From Nitrospirota bacterium (GTDB lineage Bacteria; Nitrospirota; Nitrospiria; Nitrospirales; UBA8639): 21,454 bases of DNA. The stretch spans positions 1,508,710 through 1,530,163 of the forward strand of contig CP070743.1 in NCBI GenBank assembly GCA_020348185.1. Reading direction: 5' to 3'. A model generated the notes under the pieces. That model ran no database searches, was not told where the DNA came from, and saw only the letters and a program-made list of their open reading frames with translations. The position numbers and the translations under genes are program-made. Positions 1 to 7,502 of this stretch are shown here, one piece after another (position 1 is the stretch's first letter; every line of letters starts with the position of its first letter).

Positions 1-610
1 ACCTTCCAAGCCGGGACAAATTTTCTTTCAATTCGGCATAGGTCTGGGTAACCGGAAACTGTGAGAATTCATCTTGAATGGTAGAGGGAGGACGAAACAA
101 TATGCCACCATCCGCCTCTTGCAACATGGAGATGTCGTTGTAGGAATCACCAGCCGCGAGAACTCGAAACCCAATATTCTTAAACGCTCTAACCGCTTCT
201 CGCTTCTGATCGCGCTTCCGCAGGTGATAATTGATAATGAATCCATTCGCGTCAACTTCCAAGGTATGGCAAAAAACCGTCGGACGGGCCAACTGCTTCA
301 TAAAAGAAGAAATAAATTCGTAAAACGTATCCGACAAAATGACGACTTGAGATCGTTCCCTCAGCCAGGCCAAGAATTCCGCAGCGCCATCAAGGGGCGA
401 TAATTCATCCGCAACGTTTTGGATATCCGTCAGTTTCACTTCGTGCTTTTGGAGAATTTCAAGCCGTTTGAGCATTAGTTGATCGTAGTCAGGTATTTCA
501 CGGGTCGTCACTCGAAGCTCCTGAATGGCCGTTTTATCAGCCACCGCGAGCCAAATCTCGGGCGTGAGAACCCCTTCCATGTCTAAACAGGTCAAAATGG
601 GTTGGGACAT
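1..610 (-). CDS. thrH: ThrH-type phosphoserine phosphatase / homoserine phosphotransferase, partial at the left edge
   Basis: The reading frame starts at an ATG whose complement is at 608-610 and stays open to the window edge, giving about 203 codons. Known ThrH proteins are about 205 residues, so only the last residues and the stop are probably missing. HAD motifs are visible: LDMEG with nucleophile D10 (the second acid is E12, as in ThrH rather than SerB), VILSDTF (motif II), a basic RKRDQKR stretch (motif III) and GDSYNDISML (motif IV). The segments PEIWLAVADKT, TTREIPDYD and LRERSQVVILSDTFYEF are characteristic of ThrH. The expected reaction is dephosphorylation of phosphoserine in the cytosol, with phosphate transfer to homoserine shown for the Pseudomonas enzyme. 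The Shine-Dalgarno sequence is weak. It is separated from the next minus-strand gene by 152 bases with no clear terminator. Confidence 0.93.
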   Translation of the reverse strand, partial: MSQPILTCLDMEGVLTPEIWLAVADKTAIQELRVTTREIPDYDQLMLKRLEILQKHEVKLTDIQNVADELSPLDGAAEFLAWLRERSQVVILSDTFYEFISSFMKQLARPTVFCHTLEVDANGFIINYHLRKRDQKREAVRAFKNIGFRVLAAGDSYNDISMLQEADGGILFRPPSTIQDEFSQFPVTQTYAELKENLSRLGR

Positions 611-762
611 AATGTTCTTGTCGTTCTTAGTCTAGGAGAACTCCGTCAAACGTTAGAGACGACTCCCTGGAAATCGGATCATAATAAAAAGTCCTGCCGG
701 GAGCAATCAACAGTCATGCGGGGGATCAACCATACGAATCCATATGAACCCCACCCCTTCCG

Positions 763-1467
763 TTATGGAGAATTGGCGTCCGAGCGGTGCGAAAAAGGAT
801 TGACTCCCAAGGCGTCGATGAGATCTTCAGGTTTTTCACAATAATAATCTGGGTCCAACGCCATGACCTTCTCCCGATGACCGTATCCATATCCCACAGC
901 ACAGACCTTCATATTGGCGGCTTTGGCTGCCCGCACATCATTGGTACTATCCCCCACCATGATGGCTCGATCAGGCGAGACCCCCACTTTGTCCAGGGCC
1001 CTCAGAAGCATCCCAGGGTCTGGTTTTAACTCCGAACTATCCTCAGGACTTTCTATGGCCGTAAATAATTCTGTGACTTGCAATCCTTCTACTATTTTGA
1101 GGGTGTACTCCAAGGATTTATTAGTCACCACAGCTTTATGCACGGGGTGAAAATGTTGTAGGACCGCCCCAATGCCTGGATAAAAACGGGTCGTATCCAA
1201 ACAATGCGTCAAGTAATGTAAACGGAAGATTCGTAGGGCTTCCTCATATTGTGCCAGGTTTTCTTCACCCACCGACAGTCGGAGAAGACGTTTCACCCCA
1301 TCTCCCACGAACCCGAAGATTTCGTCCGGCGTTCTTTCGGGCAATCCTAAATCCCGTAGAGTGAGATTGACGGAGGTCGCAATATCTACTTTGGAATCAA
1401 TCAAGGTTCCGTCAAAATCAAACAACAACAATTCTAAAGAGCGATCTTCAAATATAGAGGGCATCAT
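763..1467 (-). CDS. gph: HAD-family phosphoglycolate phosphatase-like hydrolase
   Basis: A 234-residue cytosolic HAD hydrolase of subfamily I. Motif I is DFDGT with D17 (nucleophile) and D19. Residues about 25-90 form the helical cap. Motif II is TNKS (115-118), motif III is K148 in LKPDP, and motif IV is GDSTND (172-177). Length and motifs match Gph, which removes 2-phosphoglycolate arising from DNA-end repair or oxygenase side reactions; pyrophosphatase PpaX and other small-substrate HADs look similar, so the substrate is inferred. The start ATGATG overlaps the stop of the exported hypothetical upstream by four bases (ATGA), so the two genes are translationally coupled. A second methionine directly follows the first, so the start is uncertain by one codon. 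Confidence 0.85.
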   Translation of the reverse strand: MMPSIFEDRSLELLLFDFDGTLIDSKVDIATSVNLTLRDLGLPERTPDEIFGFVGDGVKRLLRLSVGEENLAQYEEALRIFRLHYLTHCLDTTRFYPGIGAVLQHFHPVHKAVVTNKSLEYTLKIVEGLQVTELFTAIESPEDSSELKPDPGMLLRALDKVGVSPDRAIMVGDSTNDVRAAKAANMKVCAVGYGYGHREKVMALDPDYYCEKPEDLIDALGVNPFSHRSDANSP

Positions 1468-2033
1468 TTGACCTTTCCTAATTGTTCCTCAAGTCTTCGC
1501 AGGGCAGCTTTCTTGACCTTAGACACTTCATTCAATCTTTCCAGTCGGACGAAATCAAGTAACCTATTTTTGCCCACGTGTGGCCGAATGAGGGGTGCGA
1601 CAATCTTCCATTGGTTTTGAAATTCCTTGATATGAAACTTCTGGATTTCGTTATGCGATTCTGCATAAAAGCTTGCGGTTTCCCAATTCATGTATCCCAC
1701 GACCTGGTATGTCACCGGGATGAGCGCCTCCAGCTTATTAATTATTGTCCATTGTGTGACGTCCTCGATGACTTCATATTTGGAAATGACCACGACACTT
1801 CCCCAAGCTGGTTCTTCCTTCCAGTTAATGTACGGGCGAAGCACTTCAAATGAACGGGCATTCAGGCGAGCCCCCCGCGAATCCAAAGAAAGGTATTTTT
1901 CGACAATCTTACTTGGATCATTAGTGATATCTCCCATCAAAGCCGAAGTCGACTGGGGGGACACGAGTATCATCAGTCCTAGCAGGATGTTGAAAAAGGC
2001 TGCGGTCAAACCGTTTCGGGTTCCAGGTTTCAT
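1464..2033 (-). CDS. Exported hypothetical protein coupled to gph
   Basis: I do not recognise a named family. The 189-residue product has a clear Sec signal: basic residues at K2 and R6, a hydrophobic stretch at about 10-25 and a likely cleavage after the TSA motif near residue 32. The mature part is a mixed alpha/beta domain of about 120 residues containing an YINWKEEPAWGS segment and alternating strands, which could suit an NTF2-like fold, followed by a basic helical tail rich in Lys, Arg and Glu (about 160-189). It should act in the periplasm. An in-frame TGA lies two codons upstream, so ATG at 2033 is the first possible start. There is no Shine-Dalgarno sequence: the 16 bases before the start are an exact parS palindrome, and the first seven codons are read from a heptanucleotide repeat. 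Its stop overlaps the start of gph. Confidence 0.75.
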   Translation of the reverse strand: MKPGTRNGLTAAFFNILLGLMILVSPQSTSALMGDITNDPSKIVEKYLSLDSRGARLNARSFEVLRPYINWKEEPAWGSVVVISKYEVIEDVTQWTIINKLEALIPVTYQVVGYMNWETASFYAESHNEIQKFHIKEFQNQWKIVAPLIRPHVGKNRLLDFVRLERLNEVSKVKKAALRRLEEQLGKVK

Positions 2034-2040
2034 GTTTCAC
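2013..2040 (+). repeat. Heptanucleotide array, four GTTTCNN units
   Basis: The plus strand reads GTTTCGG, GTTCCAG, GTTTCAT, GTTTCAC in tandem, then the inverted unit GTGAAAC at 2041-2047. The same 7-nt family occurs at 6938-6965, 10460-10480 and 13199-13219. Here the array overlaps the first codons of the minus-strand exported hypothetical. Its last unit plus the inverted unit make the parS palindrome. Confidence 0.75.
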
Positions 2041-2048
2041 GTGAAACA
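2033..2048. other. parS: parS centromere-like site (ParB binding palindrome)
   Basis: The sequence TGTTTCACGTGAAACA is a perfect 16-bp palindrome and an exact match to the chromosomal parS consensus TGTTNCACGTGAAACA bound by ParB/Spo0J. It lies directly before the start codon of the exported hypothetical. In many bacteria parS sites cluster near the replication origin. The caveat is that it is embedded in a GTTTCNN heptad array, so it may have arisen as the junction of a repeat and its inverse. The match is seen; ParB binding is inferred. Confidence 0.6.
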
Positions 2049-2230
2049 GCTCAGAGTCTTGAATATTGGGGCTGAGATGGCCGATTGACACACCTTAACA
2101 ATTATGAAAATGTTGAGTTCCTCGCGCCCATGATGATTCACAGGAGCCTAGACGAAGGGCAAAATGACGCATTGAGCAGAAAGATACGACGTATGAAAGA
2201 AAATGGGAGGTGGGAGGCGGTAACGTCCAA

Positions 2231-2704
2231 CTACCCTTTTAGAAAAATCACCAGAACAATCCCGAGAAGAAGCCAAAGAGGAATGGAAAGCAGTAACCCC
2301 CAAACCAGTCCCTGGACTGTCTTTAACCGACTCCTTACAGTGCGCCCCTCAATCGCCTTCAAAATTCGAATCTTGACATCCTCCAGGTGAAATGGCTTGG
2401 TAATAAAATCATCTGCGCCCCGCTTCACAGACTCGACCGCAGTCCCTATCGACGGATGGTCAGTCATCATCAAAAAGATGACCTCCTCACTGACCTCACG
2501 AATCCGTCTCAGCAACTCAATCCCATCAACATTTGGCATGACCATATCAGCCAGAATGACTTCAAAATCACCTTTTCGATACTTATTAAGCGCATCCTGT
2601 CCGTCCTCAGCCGTCTCGACCGCGTATTGGAGAGAAACCAGATTTTTCGCTAACGCCTCCCGGATCTCCTCGTCATCATCGACAATTAATATCCGCTCAA
2701 CCAT
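2231..2704 (-). CDS. Response-regulator receiver protein with C-terminal membrane anchor
   Basis: The 157-residue protein is a complete CheY-like receiver followed by one hydrophobic segment. The acidic pocket is D9 and D10 in ILIVDDD, the phosphoacceptor is D53 in LADMVMP, the switch Thr is T81 and the conserved Lys is K103 in TKPF. After a basic linker (R121 to K128), residues about 132-155 are almost entirely Leu, Ile, Val, Trp and Gly and end in KG, as expected of a single transmembrane helix with the receiver in the cytosol. There is no DNA-binding or enzymatic output domain. No histidine kinase is encoded nearby. The gene follows lolA by 103 bases on the same strand and may be co-transcribed with ftsK-lolA. 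The ATG start has a modest AAGG about 10 bases upstream. Its partner and role are unknown. Confidence 0.88.
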   Translation of the reverse strand: MVERILIVDDDEEIREALAKNLVSLQYAVETAEDGQDALNKYRKGDFEVILADMVMPNVDGIELLRRIREVSEEVIFLMMTDHPSIGTAVESVKRGADDFITKPFHLEDVKIRILKAIEGRTVRSRLKTVQGLVWGLLLSIPLWLLLGIVLVIFLKG

Positions 2705-2807
2705 AATGGACGACCTTGTCGATGAACAGGTCCTTCAGCTTCCAACAGGGAACGATCTCACAACAAACGGTTATCGGCAATTTTTTCTTATACCACTGCT
2801 TGATGCA

Positions 2808-3494
2808 TCATGGGACGACCGGTGCATCAACCACAATGACATCTTCCGGTACATTCAGTTTCAGCTGAGCCGTATCGATCCCCTGATTCACCTTGAAATT
2901 CGAGAAGTGAAGAGTCGAAATATTCCCACTGATTTCGTGAAGGTCCATTTTCTTGATCAAAAAGGACGAAGGGTCAATTTCTAATACCACCCGGGTCACC
3001 GCCGACCGCTCTTTTTCTTCCGGTTTGGGCACGAGGGTAATCAGAGGGAGAGCTTCCTGGCGAGATTCCTCCTGATCGGTTGGAAGGACGTCAAAGTGCT
3101 CGGCAAGTTTTCCAGCTCCCTGCAGCAATGCCAGGGGTGCCTTTGAGGCGGCAATTTGGGTTAAATTCGCTTTCACCACCTGCTTATGTTCAGGGGTGTA
3201 GACCATCACTTGATCTCCATCAACAAAAATCTGTTCCACCGAAGGCTCCACATAATCCCAACGAAGCATTCCGGGTTTTTTCAACAACACGCGCCCTTTT
3301 GAAGAAAGGCGAGTTTCAAATCCCTCAATTTTCGTTTCCTGGGAAAAATCAGCTTGTAGATCTTGGGTCTGCTCATAGCGAGAGTCCACTTTGCCCACCA
3401 AATCAAGGACTTGCTTCATTGGAGAAGCGTACCCCAGAGTTTGTGTTCCCAAGACCATCAGGACACCCAACCACACACCACCCCACCCGTTCAT
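2808..3494 (-). CDS. lolA: Outer-membrane lipoprotein carrier LolA
   Basis: LolA is the periplasmic chaperone that takes lipoproteins from the inner-membrane LolCDE transporter to the outer membrane. The 228-residue product starts with a signal peptide (about residues 1-23, ending LGYAS). The mature part shows the family pattern: YEQTQDLQADFSQET, GRVLLKKPGMLRWDYVEP, QIFVDGDQVMVYTPEHKQV, and a C-terminal half in which IDPSSFLIKKMDLHE and TLHFSNFKVNQGID carry the closing strands. The start ATG overlaps the ftsK stop (ATGA) and has an AGGAG seven bases upstream, so it is translationally coupled to ftsK. The family assignment is secure. Confidence 0.9.
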   Translation of the reverse strand: MNGWGGVWLGVLMVLGTQTLGYASPMKQVLDLVGKVDSRYEQTQDLQADFSQETKIEGFETRLSSKGRVLLKKPGMLRWDYVEPSVEQIFVDGDQVMVYTPEHKQVVKANLTQIAASKAPLALLQGAGKLAEHFDVLPTDQEESRQEALPLITLVPKPEEKERSAVTRVVLEIDPSSFLIKKMDLHEISGNISTLHFSNFKVNQGIDTAQLKLNVPEDVIVVDAPVVP

Positions 3495-5938
3495 CCAACA
3501 TCTCCTATAACAGCCTGACTGGACAGCACCTCTCGTCTTCCATCTCGCCCTGGGGCACTGACTAATCCCTCCTGCTCCATTTGTTCGATCATCCTGGCTG
3601 CCCGCGGATACCCGACGCGGAGACGCCGTTGAATCAGGGAAGCAGAGGCTTGCCCCGACTCAATGACCAACTCCCGCGCCCGCTCATACGTGTCGTCACG
3701 TTCCGCATCTTCTGGAGAGACGTCCTGTCCGGAAAGAAAATCATCTTCAGAGTAGGCCGGCCCGGCTTGCTGCTTCACCCACTCCACCACACCTCTGACC
3801 TCATCATCAGACACAAAGGGGCCATGGAGTCTGGCAATCCTTCCTGTCCCCGATGCCATATACAGCATATCACCTTTACCTAATAGCGCTTCAGCGCCAT
3901 TGGCATCAAGAATGGTCCTTGAATCAATCTTGGAGGAAACCTGATACGCGACCCTCGCCGGGAAGTTGGCTTTAATCAAACCAGTGACCACATCAACTGA
4001 TGGTCGTTGAGTCGCCAAAATTAAGTGGATACCCGCAGCCCTGGCCATCTGGGCTAATCGAGCGATTCGGTCTTCGACCTCTTTAGGGGCCACCATCATC
4101 AAATCGGCAAACTCATCAATGATGATGACAATGTAAGGCAGGCGGGTTAAAGATTCATCGTTCGACTCGCTGGGTGAATCCTCTTCCTTGAGATCGCCGT
4201 CTTTCGAAGAGGTGTCCCGATTTTTCGAAGATTTAAATAAGAGCGGCCTTTGAGGAAGATCCTCTCTATTTTCCGAATGCCCGAGTCGTTCATCGACCTT
4301 CCGGTTGAAGGCATCAATACTCCTCACGCCGTAGGTGGCCAATAAGCGATACCGACGTTCCATTTCTTGAACGGCCCAGGTTAATCCGCGGGCAGCCGCC
4401 TTTGGATCGGTCACAACCGGTCGAATCAAATGTGGAATGCCATCATACACTTGCAACTCCAACACTTTCGGATCGATCAATAACAGTTTGACTTCATCGG
4501 GATGGGCAGAAAACAAGATGTTGAGCAACATGCAGTTTATTCCGACACTCTTCCCCGCTCCTGTGGCCCCCGCCACCAGCAGGTGCGGCATCGTTCGCAA
4601 ATCGGCAACGACCGGACGTCCATAGATATCCTTTCCCAACGCCAGAGCCAATTTTGATCGGGACCGGGTAAAGGCTTCACTTGTCAGAATGTCTTTTAAA
4701 GAAACGGTTTCCCGGCTTGGATTGGGAACTTCAACTCCCACGGTCGACTTTCCGGGCAACGGGGCCACAACCCGAACCCGTAACGCCTTCAGGGCCATAG
4801 CCAAATCATCCGCCAAACTCACGATACGAGCGACTTTTATTCCGGGACCTGGCGCAAATTCATACATGGTGATGACTGGACCAGGGTGAACTTCAGTTAC
4901 CTTTCCTTCAATTCCAAAATTCGAGAGGGTTTGGGTAAGTATTTGGGACTGCGTTTCCAAAATGGAATCAGTTTGATGGGCAGGTCGTTGAGAAGAGGTC
5001 GTCAAAAGATCAACGGGAGAAGGAAGGCGATACGTTTTCGCCACCGCGCCCTTTACTGGAGGAATGGCCTGATCCTGAGGATTCGAAATATCCTCTTCCT
5101 CTTCCTCTTCTTCTTCTAATGAATCCTCCACCCCACCTTTCACTCTCCGACTTTCGGATGCCTTGTTATTTTCCGTAGAAGAGGAGGCCACATCTCCAAT
5201 ACTCCCCCGGATTGAAACGGACCGGTTAATTTTGACGGATTTATTGGGCTTGATCGTTCTACTTGACTCTTCATCCGGGTCACGTTTAGGAAAAATGGAC
5301 CGGGTGGCGGTGAGGCTGACGGCAACTACGTGAGGAATCTGTCTCACCATGCCGACCAGCAGGGTCGGGGAAATAAGAAGAAGAGAAACCAGTAGCCCGG
5401 ATAATAAAACAAGGTGACTTCCAAAATTCGCGAGGTACGCTTCTAAGATCTGAGCAATCCATTGCCCACCTATTCCACCTGCCAACCCGGAAGCCACTAT
5501 GCCCTCTCCAAAAATCGGTACGGACGAAAAACTAAACTGAAAAAGGGCGCTGAGGGAGAGAATCGCCAAGATTGAACCGAAGACATGACGATACTTGAGG
5601 TGAATCTCTTCACCCAACATCTTCTGGATTCCATGGCCCATAAAAAAGAGGGGGATCAAATAGGCAGCCCCGCCAATCATGGCAAAGAGGAGAAAGGCTA
5701 TGGTGGATCCCACGACGCCGATCAGATTGTGTGGCGAGGTCTGGCCTTGGGTGACCCCATCCTCCTGACCCTGTTCAACAAAGAGGATTGGATCTCCGGG
5801 CACAAAAGACACGACGCTCAGGAACATCATGACCCCGAACGTCAACAGCACAATGCCCACCACTTGGCCCGAAATCGGCGAAGGATTGCCTCTTCTGCCC
5901 TTTTGGCCATCGCGACGGGCACTAGGGAAGATACTCAT
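3491..5938 (-). CDS. ftsK: DNA translocase FtsK/SpoIIIE
   Basis: This is a septal DNA pump that clears and aligns chromosome termini at division. Numbering from ATG at 5938 (815 residues): four membrane segments fall in about 25-200, then an acidic, Ser-rich linker with eight consecutive Glu (275-282), the alpha domain, the motor with Walker A GATGAGKS (457-464) and Walker B IVIIIDEFADLMM (about 603-615), the ATQRPSVDVVTGLIKANFP region, and a C-terminal winged-helix gamma domain. The frame can be extended to a TTG at 5974, but that codon has no ribosome site and a short inverted repeat lies just upstream, so I prefer the ATG. A charged insert of roughly 40 residues (about 555-598) precedes Walker B. 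The stop overlaps lolA. Confidence 0.93.
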   Translation of the reverse strand: MSIFPSARRDGQKGRRGNPSPISGQVVGIVLLTFGVMMFLSVVSFVPGDPILFVEQGQEDGVTQGQTSPHNLIGVVGSTIAFLLFAMIGGAAYLIPLFFMGHGIQKMLGEEIHLKYRHVFGSILAILSLSALFQFSFSSVPIFGEGIVASGLAGGIGGQWIAQILEAYLANFGSHLVLLSGLLVSLLLISPTLLVGMVRQIPHVVAVSLTATRSIFPKRDPDEESSRTIKPNKSVKINRSVSIRGSIGDVASSSTENNKASESRRVKGGVEDSLEEEEEEEEDISNPQDQAIPPVKGAVAKTYRLPSPVDLLTTSSQRPAHQTDSILETQSQILTQTLSNFGIEGKVTEVHPGPVITMYEFAPGPGIKVARIVSLADDLAMALKALRVRVVAPLPGKSTVGVEVPNPSRETVSLKDILTSEAFTRSRSKLALALGKDIYGRPVVADLRTMPHLLVAGATGAGKSVGINCMLLNILFSAHPDEVKLLLIDPKVLELQVYDGIPHLIRPVVTDPKAAARGLTWAVQEMERRYRLLATYGVRSIDAFNRKVDERLGHSENREDLPQRPLLFKSSKNRDTSSKDGDLKEEDSPSESNDESLTRLPYIVIIIDEFADLMMVAPKEVEDRIARLAQMARAAGIHLILATQRPSVDVVTGLIKANFPARVAYQVSSKIDSRTILDANGAEALLGKGDMLYMASGTGRIARLHGPFVSDDEVRGVVEWVKQQAGPAYSEDDFLSGQDVSPEDAERDDTYERARELVIESGQASASLIQRRLRVGYPRAARMIEQMEQEGLVSAPGRDGRREVLSSQAVIGDVG

Positions 5939-5981
5939 AGCGTAAACTCTATCATAGGGGTTTCTCTTTAGCAAACGAGCG

Positions 5982-5998
5982 ATCGGCCGTAGGCCGAT
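5982..5998. repeat. Short inverted repeat upstream of ftsK
   Basis: Arms ATCGGCC and GGCCGAT flank the 3-base loop GTA. It lies between the ftsK start and the rsmA stop, on the upstream side of ftsK, and runs directly into a heptad array. With no T-run after it on either strand it is not a convincing terminator. It may be the loop end of a repeat element. Confidence 0.5.
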
Positions 5999-6023
5999 TT
6001 CAGATCTCAGATTTCAGATCTTA
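5996..6023 (+). repeat. Heptanucleotide array, four GATYTCA-type units
   Basis: The plus strand reads GATTTCA, GATCTCA, GATTTCA, GATCTTA in tandem. The unit differs from the GTTTCNN arrays elsewhere in this window but shares the 7-nt period and the TTTCA core. It occupies the gap between rsmA and ftsK (about 5939-6120), which otherwise holds only AT-rich sequence without a reading frame. Confidence 0.65.
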
Positions 6024-6120
6024 AATTCTAACAAAGAAAATTCTTTATTGTTTCATTTAATTCCAGTTCAAGGCAGTTAACACCAAAATGCCGAGTTCGC
6101 CTTGTACCGACTGATGGGAC

Positions 6121-6951
6121 TTAGCATGATCCTCGGACTTTTAAGATTGCGTGTGTCAAGTTGGTGAATTCTTTTACGGTGAGAGTCTCCGCGCGACGCT
6201 TGGCATCGATTTCCGCTTGGGTAAATGCCAATTGAATTTCATGAAGAGGGAAACCTGCATCACGCATCGAGTTCGAGAGGATTTTTCTTCTGTGAGAAAA
6301 CGCCGCCCGCACAATCTGACGAAACAAATTTGCTTCGGCATCCGCAACCGATTCACTTCTCCTCACATCTATTCGCACCACGGCAGAATCGACTTTTGGA
6401 GAAGGCCTGAAGCACGAGTTGGGCACCTGAAACGCAAGACGCACATCAGCTATATGTTGGATAAGAACCGACAGCACGCCATAGTCACGAGTTCCGACCG
6501 GCGCGACTAATCTTCTGGCGACCTCTAATTGAAGGGTCAGAACCATGCGCCGGATGTGAGCTCTCGCATCGAGGAACTGAAAGAGAAGAGGAGTTGAAAT
6601 GTTATAGGGAAGGTTCGCGACTATCACCGTCCCGGGTGGCAAAGTTGCGTAGGGAAATTTCAATGCATCTCCATGTATGACTTCGAGGTTTGAACTGTGA
6701 GCAAAAGCGTGGGTTAAATAGTCGACCATTCTTTTGTCCGTTTCGATCGCCCATACCTTTGCGACTTTCTGGCACAGAGCGGCCGTTAAGATTCCCCGAC
6801 CAGGCCCAATTTCCATAACCCTCTCGTCAGGGTGAAGATCCGCAAGGTTAATGATTTTCTTAATTATGTTTGGGTCGATCAAGAAATGTTGCCCCAGCCG
6901 TTTTCGGGGAGGGGGAGGAGAGATAAAAGTCGTAGGAGTTTCGGGTTTCAA
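6121..6951 (-). CDS. rsmA: 16S rRNA dimethyladenosine transferase RsmA (KsgA)
   Basis: RsmA dimethylates two adjacent adenines in the 3'-terminal helix of 16S rRNA during small-subunit maturation, using S-adenosylmethionine. Visible in 276 residues: LGQHFL (19-24), the SAM-binding motif EIGPGRGILT (47-56), the acidic end of strand 2 (E70 in WAIETD), GDALKF (94-99), the catalytic NLPYNIS (113-119), and the C-terminal domain with FRPSPKVDSAVVR and FSHRRKILSN. The only plausible start is TTG at 6951, because no ATG or GTG lies between the upstream repeat and LGQHFL. This TTG and the first codons fall inside a GTTTCNN heptad array, so the first five or so residues are repeat-derived. No Shine-Dalgarno sequence is seen. 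Confidence 0.93.
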   Translation of the reverse strand: MKPETPTTFISPPPPRKRLGQHFLIDPNIIKKIINLADLHPDERVMEIGPGRGILTAALCQKVAKVWAIETDKRMVDYLTHAFAHSSNLEVIHGDALKFPYATLPPGTVIVANLPYNISTPLLFQFLDARAHIRRMVLTLQLEVARRLVAPVGTRDYGVLSVLIQHIADVRLAFQVPNSCFRPSPKVDSAVVRIDVRRSESVADAEANLFRQIVRAAFSHRRKILSNSMRDAGFPLHEIQLAFTQAEIDAKRRAETLTVKEFTNLTHAILKVRGSC

Positions 6952-6965
6952 GTTTCGGGTTTTAG
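6938..6965 (+). repeat. Heptanucleotide array, four GTTTCNN units, overlapping the rsmA start
   Basis: The units are GTTTCGG, GTTTCAA, GTTTCGG, GTTTTAG. On the minus strand they read as GAAACNN and supply the TTG start of rsmA and its next codons. The array is the left end of the larger purine-armed element that continues to about 7170. Confidence 0.75.
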
Positions 6966-7170
6966 GGGGAAATTTGAGAACTCGAAGGAAGAGTCGAAGT
7001 GGTCGAAGGAGTCAAAAAGGTCTAAGGGGTCATAAGAAATAGGAATCTCTGTTCTTTTGAGTGCTGGATCGTTAAGACTTTGTTGCTTTTGGACTCTGTG
7101 ACTCTTCTAAGGTTCCAAGCGCCTGACATTTTTGACTTTTCGACCTTTTCGACTTTTTGGCTCTTTGATT
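6938..7170. repeat. Long imperfect hairpin element built of ~9-nt GTCGAARRR units (copy 1)
   Basis: After the heptads, the plus strand carries five consecutive 9-mers at 6993-7037: GTCGAAGTG, GTCGAAGGA, GTCAAAAAG, GTCTAAGGG, GTCATAAGA. The right part (about 7095-7165) holds the reverse-complement type, such as TTTTGACTTTTCGACC and TTTTCGACTTTTTGG. The two arms could pair into a long imperfect hairpin around a roughly 60-base centre. It fills the gap between rsmA and the 106-residue hypothetical. No protein is credible here: the plus-strand frame reads only as SKE/SKW/SKR triplets. Confidence 0.7.
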
Positions 7171-7177
7171 TTGTTTG

Positions 7178-7498
7178 TTACTCCGGAGGTAGGCCGTTGG
7201 TTTGAATTTCCTTCGCTAATCTTTTGAGATGGCGACGACACATCTCAACATCATCTGAGAGTTCATCAAAAAGGTCACCAGCTACATAGGACGTTTCCAG
7301 CCAGTCCTTGGACAAACGCTTTCCCTGTTCCTGGCTGATGTGTTCGGTAACCGCCAGGACCACTTGCTTTTTCCATTTTTGAAGACGTTCGTTCCCTTGA
7401 ACCGCGTTCAAGGCGTTCAGCGCCTCCTGATGAATGATGTCGAGGGATTGAATCTGTTGGTGTAAAAAACCCAATGCGGATTGTTCACGCTCGGTCAT
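7178..7498 (-). CDS. Hypothetical helical protein downstream of fmt
   Basis: I do not recognise the family. The 106-residue product is predominantly helical, charged and without signal peptide or membrane segment, so it should be cytosolic. It carries LGFLHQQIQSLDIIHQEALNAL near the start and a final helix EMCRRHLKRLAKEIQ, a pattern compatible with a helical bundle or coiled coil. The ATG at 7498 lies four bases after the fmt stop, so it is the second gene of an fmt operon and probably translated by reinitiation or coupling. The purine-armed repeat element begins just after its stop and may end the transcript. The tight spacing is the main evidence that it is real. Confidence 0.68.
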   Translation of the reverse strand: MTEREQSALGFLHQQIQSLDIIHQEALNALNAVQGNERLQKWKKQVVLAVTEHISQEQGKRLSKDWLETSYVAGDLFDELSDDVEMCRRHLKRLAKEIQTNGLPPE

Positions 7499-7502
7499 AC
7501 TA

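Noticed and set aside
74..403. Plus-strand open frame of 109 codons
   Set aside because: It is antisense to thrH, whose product matches a known family along its whole length.
3080..3565. Plus-strand open frame of 161 codons
   Set aside because: It is antisense to lolA and the end of ftsK; the translation is rich in Pro, Ser and Arg with no domain pattern.
5093..5116. GAR-codon run as a phase-variable tract
   Set aside because: It is mixed GAA/GAG, in frame in units of three, so length change would not switch the gene off; kept only as a note on FtsK.
5585..5971. Plus-strand open frame of 128 codons
   Set aside because: It lies opposite the FtsK membrane region; the His/Asp-rich translation is typical of antisense to hydrophobic coding sequence.
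6832..7035. Plus-strand frame ending in SKE/SKW/SKR triplets, suggesting a repeat protein
   Set aside because: The triplets are the 9-nt DNA repeat read in frame, and the rest is antisense to rsmA.
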